Source: Rhynchospora pubera (lineage: Eukaryota; Streptophyta; Magnoliopsida; Poales; Cyperaceae). From it: DNA of 64,000 nt. This document shows, one piece after another, positions 35,718-50,200 of this stretch. The stretch spans positions 290,707,074 to 290,771,073 of the forward strand of contig CM051460.1 of assembly GCA_028095005.1 (NCBI GenBank), read 5' to 3'. The position numbers and the translations under genes were made by a program. The notes beneath the pieces were generated by a model. The model was not told the origin of the DNA and did no database searches. It saw only the letters and a list, made by a program, of their open reading frames with translations. Position 1 is the stretch's first letter, and each line of letters opens with the position of its first letter.

Positions 35718-38005
35718 ACAATAATTTTTTTTAGCTTTTTATACAGAAAAGAATAAGTTTATAATCTTAAAAATTCAAAATAATTGTATTTTAAATGACA
35801 ATTTCGCACATAGAGTGCAAATAATGAGCGTTCTGGACAGAATTTGAGAATTTCACGCGTTTGTGCTTTCATTACAAGTTATTTGATCACAATAATCTAT
35901 ATTTAAGCTCATTATACAGTGTAGAATAAGTTTACAATCTTAAAAATTCAAAAGAATTAAATTATAAATGACAATTACGCATATCAAGTGCAAGTAATGT
36001 GCGTTTTGCACAGAATTGGAGAATTTCTAGGGATTGTGCATTCATTACAGGTTATTTGATCACAATAATATATATTTAAGCTCTTTATTCAGTAATGAAT
36101 AAGTTTGTAATCTTAAAAAATCAAAATGATTGGATTATAAATGACAATTACGCACATAAAGTGCAAATAATGAGCGTTTTGGACAGAATTGAAGAATTTC
36201 AAGCGATTGTGCATTCATTACATGTTACTTGATCACAATAATATATATTTAAGCTCTTGATACAGTAAATAATAAGTTTATAATCTTAAAAATTCAAAAT
36301 GATTGGATTATAAATGACAATTACGCACATAAAGTACAAATAATGAGCGTTCTGGAAAGAATTTGAGAATTTAAAGCAATTGAGCACTAATTTCAAGCCA
36401 TTTGATCACAATAATCTATATTTAAGCTAATTATACAGTGGAGAATAAGTTTATAATCTTAAAAATTCAAAATGATTGGATTATAAATGACAATTATGCA
36501 CATAAAGTGGAAATAATGAGCGTTCCGGATAGAATTTGAGAATTTAACGTGGTTGTGCTTTCATTTCAAGTTATTTGATCACAATAATCTATATTTAAAC
36601 TCATTATACAGTGGTGAATAAGTTTATAATCTTAAAAATTCCAAAAGATTGAATTATAAATGACAATTACACACATCAAGTTCAAATAATGTGTGTTCTG
36701 GACAGAATTGGAGAATTTCAAGAGATTGTGCATTAATTTCAAGTCATTTGATCACAATAATCTATATTTAAGCTCATTATACAGTGGAGAATAAGTTTAT
36801 AATCTTAAAAATTCAAAAGGATTGAATTATAAATGACAATTACGCACATAAAATGCAAATAATGTGCGTATGGACAGAATTGGAGAATTTAAAGCGATTG
36901 AGCATTAATTTCAAGCCATTTGATCACAATAATCTTTATTTAAGTTCATTATATAGTGGAGAATAAGTTTATAATCGTAAAAATTCAAAATGATTGGATT
37001 ATAAATGACAATTACGCACATCAAGTGCAAATAATGAGCATTCTGGACAGAATTTGAGAATTTCACGCGATTGAGCATTAATTTCAAGCCATTTGATCAC
37101 AATAATCTATTTTAAGCTCATTATATAGTGGAGAATAAGTTTATAATCGTAAAAATTCAAAATGATTGGATTATAAATGACAATTACGCACATAAAGTGC
37201 AAATAATGAGCGTTCTAGAAAGAATTTGAGAATTTAACACGATTGTGCATTCATTTCAAGTTATTTTATCACAATAATCTATATTTAAGCTCATTATACA
37301 GTGGAGAATAAGTTTATAATCTTAAAAATTCAAAAGGATTAAATTATAATTGACAATTACGCACGTCTAGTGCAAATAATGAGCGTTCTAGACAGAATTT
37401 ATAATTTAACACGATTGTGCATTCATTTCAAGTTATTTTATCACAATAATCTATATTTAATCTCATTATACAGTGGAGAATAAGTTTATAATCTCAAAAA
37501 TTCAAAAGGATTAAATTATCATTGACAATTATGTACGTCAAGTGCAAATAATGTGCGAATGGACAGAATTGTAGAATTTCAAGCGATTGAGCATTAATTT
37601 CAAGCCATTTATTCACAATAATCTATATTTAATCTCATTATACAGTGTAGAATAAGTATATAATCTTAAAAATTCAACAGGATTAGATTACAAATGACAA
37701 TTACGCACATAAATTGCAAATAATATGCGTTCTGGACAGAATTGGAGAATTTCAAGCGATTGGGCATTCATGACATATTATTTGATCACAATAATCTGTT
37801 TTGAAACTCTTTATACAGTAAAGAATAAGTTTATAATCTTAAAAATTCAAAAGGATTGGATTATAAATGACAATTACGCATATATAGTGCAAATAATGTG
37901 CCTTATGGTCAGAATTGGAGAATTTCAAACAATTGTGCATTCATGACATGTTATTTGATCACAATAATCTATTTTGAAACTCTTAATACAGTAAAGAATA
38001 AGTTT
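35718..38005 (-). repeat. Satellite block B, first segment (~173-bp monomers, inverted)
   Basis: The phase word GACAATTACGCACAT recurs at 36143, 36316, 36489, 36662, 36835 and 37007, giving a 172-173 bp period. Its reverse complement aligns to the block A monomer: ATTATTTGCACTTTAT, GATTATTGTGAT and ATAATCCAAT occur in the same order. So B is the same family in opposite orientation. It is interrupted at 38005 by LINE copy 1. Confidence 0.93.
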
Positions 38006-38020
38006 TTTTTTAGAGAACTA

Positions 38021-38033
38021 GGTAGTGGCTACC
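38021..38033 (-). other. 3'-end hairpin of LINE copy 1
   Basis: On the minus strand GGTAG-CCA-CTACC forms a 5-bp stem a few bases before TCT and the A-run. LINE copy 2 has the same structure with a compensated base pair. Confidence 0.6.
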
Positions 38034-38086
38034 AAGCTAAAATAAAGAGAAAAAGAAAAAGGAAAAGTAGAGTAACTCCAAGTTTG

Positions 38087-41000
38087 CTAGCAATGCTTCA
38101 AAAACATCTCCTGCTGTGAATTGACCCAGTGAAGCAACGCAACAGTGTTTCTGGCTGCTCCTCTAAAAATACGATTATTTCTCTCTAGCCATAAAGCCCA
38201 CAAGACAGTGATGGTAAGTACTGCTTTAGGGTCTTTCTTGTTGATATTCACATTGTGCAAAGCTTCGGTGATGAGTTGTTTGCAATCAGTGTGATTTTGG
38301 TAGAGTATAGAAGGGTATAGGCTATGTACTCTGCTCCACAGATCAAGCGTGTAGGGGCAAGAGCAGAAAATATGATTTGCCGTTTCCAGACTTGTAGAAC
38401 TGCACAAGGAGCATCCTGGCTGAACAAAAATGTTCCTCTTTACTAAAGCATCTTGAGTTAGTAGCCTGTTGTGAAAAACCAGAAAAGTGAAAATCTGAAT
38501 CGAAGGTGGAATCTTAACTTTCCAGATGGAGGTGCCCAGGAATTTAGTTTTGCCAGTAGAAACCAAGGTGTTATAAGCCGACTTGACAGTGAAGCATCCT
38601 GAAGAGTTCCATTTCCAAGAGCAAATATCCCATGTGTTTGAAGCAGTTCTAGTTGACAGATAGAGGATGGCGTTATGCACATCTACATTCCATGGGGCTT
38701 GCAAAGATGATGGGAGTTGTTGAAGGACTTGGAAAACTGTCAAGTTTGATTTGTACGGAGGCGGTTTGCTGTCGAAGAACCTCAAGTAACCACTCCCCCA
38801 ATCTGAGAACCAAAAAAGTGCATCTTTGCCATCTCCCAGATTGAATGTCGTGGATATTGAGAATAGATGCCTAAACGTCATCAAGTCTCTCCAGAAAAAG
38901 GAACCTCTGGCTGTCCAAGATAGAGGTGAGACGTTTGTTCTGGAGGTAAAGAGTGATTTAGTTAGAATTGCCCATTGAGAGTTTGGCTGATCAAACAAGC
39001 GCCAGAGCCATTTGAGGAGGAGCGACGTATTTAGCAATTTCAAGTTAAGTACCCCCATTCCTCCTAGTTGTTTAGGGAGGCAAACTCTATCCCAAGCAAG
39101 AAGAGGGATACCAGTTCCTGTCCCTGTTGAACGGCCCCAAAGAAAATTACGCCGTAACTTATCTATTGCCTTGACAACCCAAGTCGGCAGTTTGAATACT
39201 GTCATGAAGAAAATCGGAATAGCCGACAAAACAGAAGTAACTAGAGTAAGTCTGCCGGCTCTAGATAGCAGTTTGTTCTTCCATCCTGCCAATTTATGCT
39301 CCAATTTTTCTAATAAAAAGTGGTAAACATCCTTAGTTGGTCTATTTGCAGTGAGTGGCAAACCTAAATAACTTAGGGGGAGCTGTGCCACTGTACAATT
39401 CAAGATTGAAGTTACTGAAGCAATTTGAGCAGGAGAGAGGTTGAAAGGGACAAAGGAGGACTTGTTAAGATTTAAGCTTAGCCCTGAACAGAGAGAAAAG
39501 ACCTTGAGGATAAAATTTAAAGAATGTACTGCCCTTCCTTTAACTGTGCAAAAAAGCAACGTATCGTCTGCATACTGCAACACCTGAAAAGGTGAATTTA
39601 ATTGAGGAGTAAGGCTGAAAGGAATAGAAAGCGCCGTAGCTTGGCACATCCTGGATAACACATCAGCAACCATGATGAATAGGAACGGGGATAAAGGGTC
39701 TCCCTGCCGCAAGCCTTGCTGGTGTCGAAAGAAACTTCATGTTTGATTATTCAACAGAACTGCATAGGAGGCCGTGGTGAGGAGTAATTCCACCCACAAA
39801 ATGAATCTATCTGGGACTCCAAAGGTTCTTAAAACATTTAAAAGGAAAGCCCAATTGACAGTGTCAAAAGCTTTGAAGAAATCAAGCTTGATCATGATGA
39901 CAGGCTCCTTGCACGCAGTGAAGTGTGCAATTAGTTCTCTTGCTGCCAGGAAGTTTTCATGTATAAGTCTACCTTTAATGAAGCCAGTTTGAGAGGGGGA
40001 GATCATGTCATCAATATGTTGTGCTAGCCTAGAAGCCAGTACTTTGGCAATAAGCTTTGGAATGTAATTAATGACACTTATAGGCCGAAAGGAAGATAGA
40101 GAAGTAGCATTCTGGGTTTTCGGCAAAAGGATCAAATGTGCCAAATTGAGGTCTGTCAAGTTGAGGTTGAGACTATATAAGTCATCAAAAATACTCATAA
40201 TATCATATTGGACAACATCCCACTTTTCCTTTGCAAATTCGTTTGGCAAACCGTCAGGACCCGACGCTTTATTGCTAGCAAGATTGTGAACAGCACGAAG
40301 CACTTCTTGTGAAGTAAAATGCTCTTCAAGTTGAAGAAATAAAGGTTGTTGTCCATACAAGGTCTGCAGGGAGCAAGGAAAAGCCTGGATCGAAGTGCCG
40401 AGCAGGTTTTTATAGAACTCAGTAAAAGCCTGCAGTAAGTGATTTGATCCAGCAATAGTCTCTCCCTCCACTTGTAAGGAAGTAATCTGTTTTTTTCTCA
40501 ACTTGGCTGAAGCAGTAGCATGGAAAAAACGTGTGTTACGATCCCCAGTTTTCAGCCATTGTATTCTAGCTCTTTGATGCCACCTGCTCTCTAAAATACT
40601 TGCTAATTTGAAAGCTCTCTCTCTAGCTAAGATTCTGACTTGAATTTCCAAAGCTGAGAGTGGTCTACTTTCCTCAATTGAGTCGAAAAGAGCAATGAAA
40701 TGCTTTGCATTTTCCAAATGCACGTTAACGTAAGGAAAGCTGGATTTATGCCAGGCGCTTAAACTATCCTGCATAAGAGCATTCTTTGAATAAAAATTTT
40801 GGGCTGAAGGTAGAGGAATTTGGGCCGGCGTTGTAGCCCAAGTATTTTGAGTTATCGAGTGGAAAGCCTCATAATTAAACCAGAACAATTCAATCCTCTT
40901 TCTTTTAGGAACAGTTGCTAGTTGCTTACAGTGGAGTTGAATGGGGATGTGATCTGAGACAGAAGAGGAAAGTGCTTGAAGATTGAGAACAGGGAAAGAA

Positions 41001-41296
41001 GTTAACCAATGGGGAGAAAGAAGCACCCTATCTAGTCGGGATTGAATTGGAATAGGCTGTTTATTGGACCAAGTAAAGCGTCTGTTAACCAAGGGAGTAT
41101 CATACAGGTGTAAGTCCCTGATCACGTCGTTAAACATCTGCATTTGAGCGAACTCTGTAGCAATCGTAGAGCGTTCATTCATCCAACGAACAATGTTGAA
41201 GTCCCCTAAAACCGCCCAATGACAAGTTTCTAGTGCAGCAACGAATCTAAGCTCTCTAAAAAAGTTTGTTCGTTCAATAGTAGAGTGAGGACCAAA
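38087..41296 (-). pseudogene. LINE ORF2 (endonuclease-reverse transcriptase), truncated, one stop
   Basis: It would nick target DNA and reverse-transcribe its own RNA. The N-terminal endonuclease motifs (WN, QETK) are lost. What remains begins FGPHSTIERTNFF and keeps VLGDFNIVRW and VSDHIPI. The RT domain has motif A (LDFFKAFDTVNW), motif B (GLRQGDPLSPFLF) and the catalytic QYADDTLLF. The C-terminus has a zf-RVT region (CSLCSSTSLETANHIF) and ends near LLHWVNSQQ. One in-frame TGA at 39739-39737 lies between motifs A and B; the rest is open. Satellite sequence upstream of 41296 extends the open frame by chance and is not part of the protein. Confidence 0.92.
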
Positions 41297-44200
41297 AAAG
41301 AATAAGTTTATATAATCTTTAAAATTCAAAAGGATTGGATTATAAATTACAATTACGCACATAAAGTGCAAATAATGAGCGTTCTGGACAGAATTTGAGA
41401 ATTTCACACGATTGTTCTTTCATTTCAAGTAAGTTGATCACAATAATCTATATTTAAGCTCATTATAGAGTGGAGAATAAGTTTATAATCTTAAAAATTG
41501 AACAGGATTGAATTATAAATGACAATTACGCACATCAAGTGCAAATAATGTGCGTTCTGGACAGAATTGGAGAATTTCAAGCGATTGAGCATTAATTTCA
41601 AGTAATTTGATCACAATAATCTATATTTAAGCTCATTATACAGTGGAGAATAAGTTTATAATCTTAAAAATTCAAAAGGATTGAATTATAAATGACTATT
41701 ATGCACATCAAGTGCAAATAATATGCGTTCTGGACAAAATTTGAAAATTTCAAGCCATTGTGCAATAATTTCAAGTCATTTCACCACGATAATCTATATT
41801 TAAGCTCATTATACAGTGGAGAATAAATTTATAATCTTAAAAATTCAAAAGGATTAGATTATAAATGACAATTACGCACATAAATTGCAAATAATATGCG
41901 TTCTGGACAGAATTAGAATATTTCAAGCGATTGTGGATTCATGACATGTTATTTGATCACAATAATATATTTTGAAACTCTTTATACAGTAAAGAATAAC
42001 TTTATAATCTTAAAAATTCAAAAGGATTGGATTATAAATGACAATTTCGCACATAAAGTGCAAATAATGAGCGTTTTGGACAGAATTTGAGAATTTCACG
42101 CGATTGTGCTTTCGTTTCAAGTTATTTGATCACAATAATCTATATTTAAGCTCATTATACAGTGGAGAATAAGTTTATAATCTTAAAAATTCAAAAGGAT
42201 TGAATTATAAATGACAATTACGCACATATAGTTCCAATAATGTGCGTTCTGGACAGAATTGGAGAATTTCAAAAGATTATGTATTCATGACATGTGCAAA
42301 TAATGTGCGTTTTGCACAGAATTGGAGAATTTCTAGCGATTGTGCATTCATTACATGTTATTTGATCACAATAATATATATTTAAGCTCTATATACAGTA
42401 ATGAATAAGTTTGTTATCTTAAAAATTCAAAAGGATTGGATTATAAATGACAATTACGCACATAAAGTGCAAATAATGAGCGTTCTGGACAGAATTGGAT
42501 AATTTCAAGCGATTGTGCATTTATGACATGTTATTTGATCTCAATAATCTATTTTGAAACTCTTTATACTGTAAAGAATAGTTTATAATCTTAAAAATTC
42601 AAAAGGATTGAATTATAAATGACAATTACGCACATCAAGTTCAAATAATGTGTGAATAGGACAGAATTGGAGAATTTCAAGCGATTGTGCATTCATGACA
42701 TGTTATTTGATCACAATAATCTATTTTGAAACTTTTTATACAGTAAAGAATAAGTTTATAATCTTAAAAATTCAAAAGGATTGGATTATAAATGTCAATT
42801 ACGCACATATAGTGCAAATAATGTGTGTTCTGGACAGAATTGGAGAATTTCAAGGGATTGTGCATTCATTACATGTTATTTGATTACAATAATATATATT
42901 TAAACTCTTTATACAGTAAAGAATAAGTTTATAATCTAAAAAATTAGAAAAAAATTGGATAATAAATGACAATTACGCACATAAAGTGCAAATAATGAGC
43001 GTTCAGGACAGAATTGGAGAATTTCAAGCGATTGTGCATTCTTTACATGTTATTTGATCACAAAAATACATATTTAAGCTATTTATACAGTAAAGAATAA
43101 GTTTACATAATCTTAAAATTCAAAAGTATTGGATTATAAATTACAATTACGCACATCAGCTGCAAATAATGTGCGTTCAGGACAGAATTGGAAAGTTTCA
43201 AGCCATTGTGCATTAATTTCAAGTCATTTCATCACAATAATCTATATTTAAGCTCATTATACAGTGGAGAATAAGTTTATAATCTTAAAAATTCAAACGA
43301 ATTAGATTACAAATGATAATTACGCACATAAATTGCAAATAATATGCGTTCTGGACAGAATTGGAGAATTTCAAGCGATTGTGCATTCCTTACATGTTGT
43401 TTGATCACAATAATATATAATTAAGCTATTTATCCAGAAAAGAACAAATTTATATAATCTTAAAATTCAAAAGAATTGGATAATAAATGACAATTTCGCA
43501 CACAAAGTGCAAATAATGAGCGTTCAGGACATAATTGGAGAATTTCAAGCGATTGTGCATTCTTTACATGTTATTTGATCACAATAATATATATTTAAGC
43601 TAACAGTAAAGAATATTATTACATAATTTTAAAATTCAAAAGGATTGGATTAAAAATGACAATTACGCACATAAAGTGCAAAGAATAAGCGTTCTGGACA
43701 GAATTGGAGAATTTCAAGCGATTATGAATTCATGACATGTTATTTGATTCCAATAATCTATTTTGAAGCTCTTTATGCAGAAAAGAATAACTTTATAATC
43801 TTAAAAATTCAAAATAATTGGATTATAAAAGACAATTTCGCACATAAAGTGCAAATAATGAGCGTTCTGGACAGAATTTGAGAATTTCACACGATTGTGC
43901 TTTCATTTCAAGTTATTTGATCACAATAGTCTATATTTAAGCTCATTTTACAGTGCAGAATAAGATTATAATCTTAAAAATTGAAAAGGATTGAATTATA
44001 AATGACAAATACGCACATCAAGTGCTAATAATGTGCGTTTTGCACAGAATTGGAGAATTTCTAGCGATTGTGCTCTCATTACATGTTATTTGATGACAAT
44101 AATATATATTTAAGCTCTTTATATAATAATGAATAAGTTTATAATCTTAAAAATTCAAAAGGATTGGATTATTAATGACAATTACGCACATAAAGTGCAA

Positions 44201-47200
44201 GTAACTAGCGTTCTGGACAGAATTGGAGAATTTCAAGCGATTGTGCATTCATTACATGTTTCTTGATCACAATAATATATATTTAAGCTCTTTATACAGT
44301 AAATAAAAACTTTATAATCTTAAATATTCAACAGGATTGAATTATAATTGACAAATACGATCAAAATGTGCAAATAATGTGCGTTCTGGACAGAATTGGA
44401 GAATTTCAAGCGATTGAGCATTAATTTCAAGTCATTTTATCACAATAATCTAAATTTAAGCTCATTATACAGTGGAGAAACAAGTTTTTATTCGTAAAAA
44501 TTGAAAAGAATTAGATTATAAATGACAATTACGCACATAAATTGCAAATAATATGCGTTCTGGACAAAATTGGAGAATTTCAAGCGATTGTGAATTCATG
44601 ACATGTTATTTGATCACAATAATCTATTTTGATACTCTTTATACAGTAAATAATAAGTTTATAATCTAAAAATTCAAAAGGATTGGATAAAAAAATGACA
44701 ATTACGCACATAAATTGCAAATATTGAGCGTTCAGGACAGAATTAGAGAATTTCAAGCGATTATGCATTCGTTACATGTTATTTGATCACAAAAATATAA
44801 ATTTAAGTTATTTATACAGTAAATAATAAGTTTATATAATCTTAAAATTCAAAAGGATTGGATTATAAATGACAATTACGCACATAAAGTGCAAATAATG
44901 TGTGTTATGTACAGAATTGGAGAATTTCAAGCGATTGTGCATTCATTACATGTTACTTGATCACAATAATATATATTTAAGCTCTTTATACAGTAATGAA
45001 AAAGTTTATAATCTTAAAAATTCAACAGGATTGAATTATAAGTGACAATTACGCACATAAATTGCAAATAATGTGTGTTCAGGACAGAATTTGTAGAATT
45101 TCAAGCAATTGAGCATTAATTTAAAGTCATTTGATCACTATAATATATATTTAAGCTCATTATATAGTGGAGAACAAGTTTATAATCTTAAAAATTCAAA
45201 AGAATTAGATTATAAGTGACAATTACGCACATAAATTGCAAATATTTTGCGTTCTGGACAGAATTGGAGAATTTCAAGCGATTGTGCATTCATGACATGT
45301 TATTTGATCACAATAATCTATTTTGAAACTCTTTATACAGTAAACAATAAGTTTATAATCTTAAAAATTGAAAAGGATTGAATTTTAAATGACAATTACG
45401 CACATGAAGTTCAAATATTGTGTGAATAGGACAGGATTGGAGAATTTCAAGCGATTGTGCATTCATGACATTTTATTTGGTCACAATAATCTATTTTGAA
45501 ACTTTTTATACAGTAAAGAATAAGTTTATAATCTTAAAAATTAAAAAAGGATTGGATTATAAATGACAATTACGCACATATAGTGCAAATAATGTTTGTT
45601 CTGGATGGAATTTGAGAATTTCAAGGGATTGTGCATTCATTACATGTTATTTGATTACAATAATATATATTTAAGCTCTTTATACAGTAAAGAATAAATT
45701 TATAATATTAAAAATTCAAAAGAATTGGATAATAAATGTCAATTTCGCACATAAAGTGCAAATAATGAGCGTTCAGGACAGAATTGGAGAATTTCAAGCG
45801 ATTGTGCATTCTTTACATGTTATTTGATCACAAAAATATATATTTAAGCTATTTACACAGTAAAGAATAAGTTTACATAATCTTAAAATTCAAAAGTATT
45901 GGATCATAAATGACAATTACGCACATCAGCTGCAAATATTGTACCTTCAGGACAGAATTGGAAAATTTCAAGCCATTGTGCATTAATTTCAAGTCATTTC
46001 ATCACAATAATATATATTTATGCTCATTATACAGTGGAGAATAAGTTTATAATCTTAAAAATTCAAAAGAATTAGATTATAAATGACAATTAGGCACATA
46101 AATTGCAAATAATATGCGTTCTGGACAGAATTGGAGAATTTCAAGCGATTGTGCATTCCTTACATTTGTTTGATCACAATAATATATATTTAAGCTATTT
46201 ATACAGAAAAGAATAAATTTATATAATCTTTAAATTTAAAAGAATTGGATAATAAGTGACAATTTTGTACATAAAGTGCAAATAATGAGCGTTCAGAACA
46301 TAATTGGAGAATTTCAAGCGATTGTGCATTCTTTACATGTTATTTGATCACAATAATATATATTTAAGCTAACAGTAAAGAATATGATTACATAATCTTA
46401 AAATTCAAAAGGATTGGATTAAAAATGACAATTACGCACATAAAGTGCAAATAATGAGCGTTCTGGACAGAATTGGAGAATTTCAAACGATTATGAATTC
46501 ATGACATGTTATTTGATCCCAATAATATATTTTGAAGCTCTTTATGCAGTAAAGAATAACTTTATAATCTTGAAAATTCAAAATAATTGGATTATGAAAG
46601 ACAATTTCGCAAATAAAGTGCAAATAATGAGCGTTCAGGACAGAATTTGAGAATTTCACGCGATTGTGCTTTCATTTCAAGTTATTTGATCGCAATAGTC
46701 AATATTTAAGCTCATTTTACAGTGCAGAATAAGTTTATAATCTTAAAAATTCAAAAGGATTGAATTATAAATGACACATACGCACATCAAGTGCTAATAA
46801 TGTGCGTTTTGCACAGAATTGGAGAATTTCTAGCGATTGTGCTCTCATTACATGTTATTTGATGACAATAACATATATTTAAGCTCTTTATATAATAATG
46901 AATAAGTTTATAATCTTAAAAATTCAAAAGGATTGGATTATTAATGACAATTACGCACATAAAGTGCAAATAACTAGCGTTCTGGACAGAATTGGAGAAT
47001 TTCAAACGATTGTGCATTCATTACATGTTACTTGATCAAAATAATATATCTTTAAGCTCTTTATACAGTAAATAAAAACTTTATAATCTTAAATATTCAA
47101 CAGGATTGAATTATAAGTGACAATTACGCACATAATGTGCAAATAATGTGCGTTCTGGACAGAATTGGAGAATTTCAAGCGATTGAGCATTAATTTCAAG

Positions 47201-50200
47201 TCATTTGATCACAATAATCTATATTTAATCTCATTATACAGTGGAGAATAAGTATATAATCTTAAAAATTCAACAGGATTAGATTACAAATGACAATTAC
47301 GCACATAAATTGCAAATAATATGCGTTCTGGACAGAATTGGAGAATTTCAAGCGATTGGGCATTCATGACATGTTATTTGATCACAATAATCTGTTTTGA
47401 AACTCTTTATACAGTAAAGAATAAGTTTATAATCTTAAAAATTCAAAAGGATTGGATTATAAATGACAATTACGCACATATAGTGCAAATAATGTGCGTT
47501 ATGGACAGAATTGGAGAATTTCAAACGATTGTGCATTCATGACATATTATTTGATCACAATAATCTATTTTGAAACTCTTAATACAGTAAAGAATAAGTT
47601 TATATAATCTTTAAAATTCAAAGGGATTGGATTATAAATTACAATTACGCACATAAAGTGCAAATAATGAGCTTTCTGGACAGAATTTGAGAATTTCACA
47701 CGATTGTTCTTTCATTTCAAATTAGTTGGTCAAATAATCTATATTTAAGCTCATTATAGAGTGGAGAATAAGTTTATAATCTTAAAAATTGAACAGGATT
47801 GAATTATAAATGACAATTACGCACATCAAGTGCAAATAATGTGCGTTCTGGACAGAATTGGAGAATTTCAAGCGATTGAGCATTAATTTCAAGTCATTTG
47901 ATCACAATAATCTATATTTAAGCTCATTATACAGTGGAGAATAAGTTTATAATCTTAAAAATTCAAAAGGATTGAATTATAAATGACTATTACGCACATC
48001 AAGTGCAAATAATATGCGTTCTGGACAAAATTTGAAAATTTCAAGCCATTGTGCATTAATTTCAAGTCATTTGACCACAATAATCTATATTTAAGCTCAT
48101 TATACAGTGGAGAATAAATTTATAATCTTAAAAATTCAAAAGGATTAGATTATAAATGACAATTACGCACGTAAATTGCAAATAATATGCGTTCTGGACA
48201 GAATTAGAATATTTCAAGCGATTGTGGATTCATGACATGTTATTGATTACAATAATATATTTTGAAACTCTTTATACAGCAAAGAATAACTTTATAATCT
48301 TAAAAATTCAAAAGGATTGGATTATAAATGACAATTTCGCACATAAAGTGCAAATAATGAGCGTTTTGGACAGAATTTGAGAATTTCACGCAATTGTACT
48401 TTTATTTCAAGTTATTTGATCACAATAATCTATATTTAAGTTCATTATACAGTGGAGAATAAATTTATAAGCTTAAAAATTCAAAAGTATTGAATTATAA
48501 ATGACAATTACGCACATATAGTGCCAATAATGTGCGTTCTGGACAGAATTGGAGAATTTCAAACAATTATGTATTCATGACATGTGCAAATAATGTGCGT
48601 TTTGCACAGAATTGGAGAATTTCTAGCGATTGTGCATTCATTACATGTTATTTGATCACAATAATATATATTTAAGCTCTATATACAGTAATGAATAAGT
48701 TTGTAATCTTAAAAATTCAAAAGGATTGGATTATAAATGACAATTACGCACATAAAGTGCAAATAATGAGCGTTCTGGACAGAATTTGAGAATTTCAAGC
48801 GATTGTGCATTTATGACATGTTATTTAATCTCAATAATCTATTTTGAAACTCTTTATACAGTAAAGAATAGTTTATAATCTTAAAAATTCAAAAGGATTG
48901 AATTATAAATGACAATTACGCACATCAAGTTCAAATAATGTGTGAATAGGACAGAATTGGAGAATTTCAAGTGATTGTGCATTCATGACATGTTATTTGA
49001 TCACAATAATCTATTTTGAAACTTTTTATACAGTAAAGAATAAGTTTATAATCATAAAAATTCAAAAGGATTGGATTATAAATGTCAATTACGCACGTAT
49101 AGTGCAAATAATGTGTGTTCTGGACAGAATTGGAGAATTTCAAGGGATTGTGCATTCATTACATGTTATATGATTACAATAATATATATTTAAACTCTTT
49201 ATACAGTAAAGAATATGTTTATAATTTTAAAAATTAGAAAAAATTGGATAATAAATGAAAATTACGCACATAAAGTGCAAATAATGGGCGTTCAGGACAG
49301 AATTGGATAATTTCAAGCGATTGTGCATTCTTTACATGTTATTTGATCACAAAAATATATATTTAAGCTATTTATACAGTAAAGAATAAGTTTACATAAT
49401 CTTAAAATTCAAAAGTATTGGATTATAAATTACAATTACGCACATCAGCTGCAAATAATGTGCGTTCAGGACAGAATTGGAAAATTTCAAGCCATTGTGC
49501 ATTAATTTCAAGTCGTTTCATCACAATAATCTATATTTAAGCTCATTATACAGTGGAGAATAAGTTTATAATCTTAAAAATTCAAAAGAATTAGATTACA
49601 AATGACAATTACGCACATAAATTGCAAATAATATGCGTTCTGGACAGAATTGGAGAATTTCAAGCGATTGTGCATTCCTTACATGTTGTTTGATCACAAT
49701 AATATATATTTAAGTTATTTATACAGAAAAGATTAAATTTATATAATCTTAAAATTCAAAAGAATTGGATAATAAATGACAATTTCGCACACAAAGTGAA
49801 AATAATGAGCGTTCAGGACATAATTGGAGAATTTCAAGTGATTGTGCATTCTTTACATGTTATTTGATCACAATAATATATATTTAAGCTAACAGTAAAT
49901 AATATTATTACATAATCTTAAAATTCAAAAGGATTGGATTAAAAATGACAATTACGCACATAAAGTGCAAACAATGAGCGTTCTAGACAGAATTGGAGAA
50001 TTTCAAGCGATTATGAATTCATGACATGTTATTTGATCCCAATAATCTATTTTGGAGCTCTTTATGCAGTAAAGAATAACTTTATAATCTTAAAAATTCA
50101 AAATAATTGGATTATAAAAGACAATTTCGCACATAAAGTGCAAATAATGAGCGTTCTGGACAGAATTTGAGAATTTCACACGATTGTGCTTTCATTTCAA

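Larger units (their letters stand above)
38006..41296 (-). mobile_element. LINE copy 1 (L1-type), 5'-truncated, 3.29 kb
   Basis: It lies between 13-bp direct repeats AAAGAATAAGTTT (37993-38005 and 41297-41309). The minus-strand 3' end has a short hairpin followed by TCT and an A-run (T-run at 38003-38011). The uninterrupted target survives at about 47580-47640, where the flanks read continuously. The 5' end begins inside the endonuclease domain, the usual outcome of incomplete target-primed reverse transcription. Confidence 0.93.

Noticed and set aside
47321..47542. Recurring open frame of 60-75 codons (also near 37725, 42695, 48985, 61872, 63767)
   Set aside because: Each is satellite monomer sequence read by chance; the repetition follows the higher-order repeat, not a gene family.
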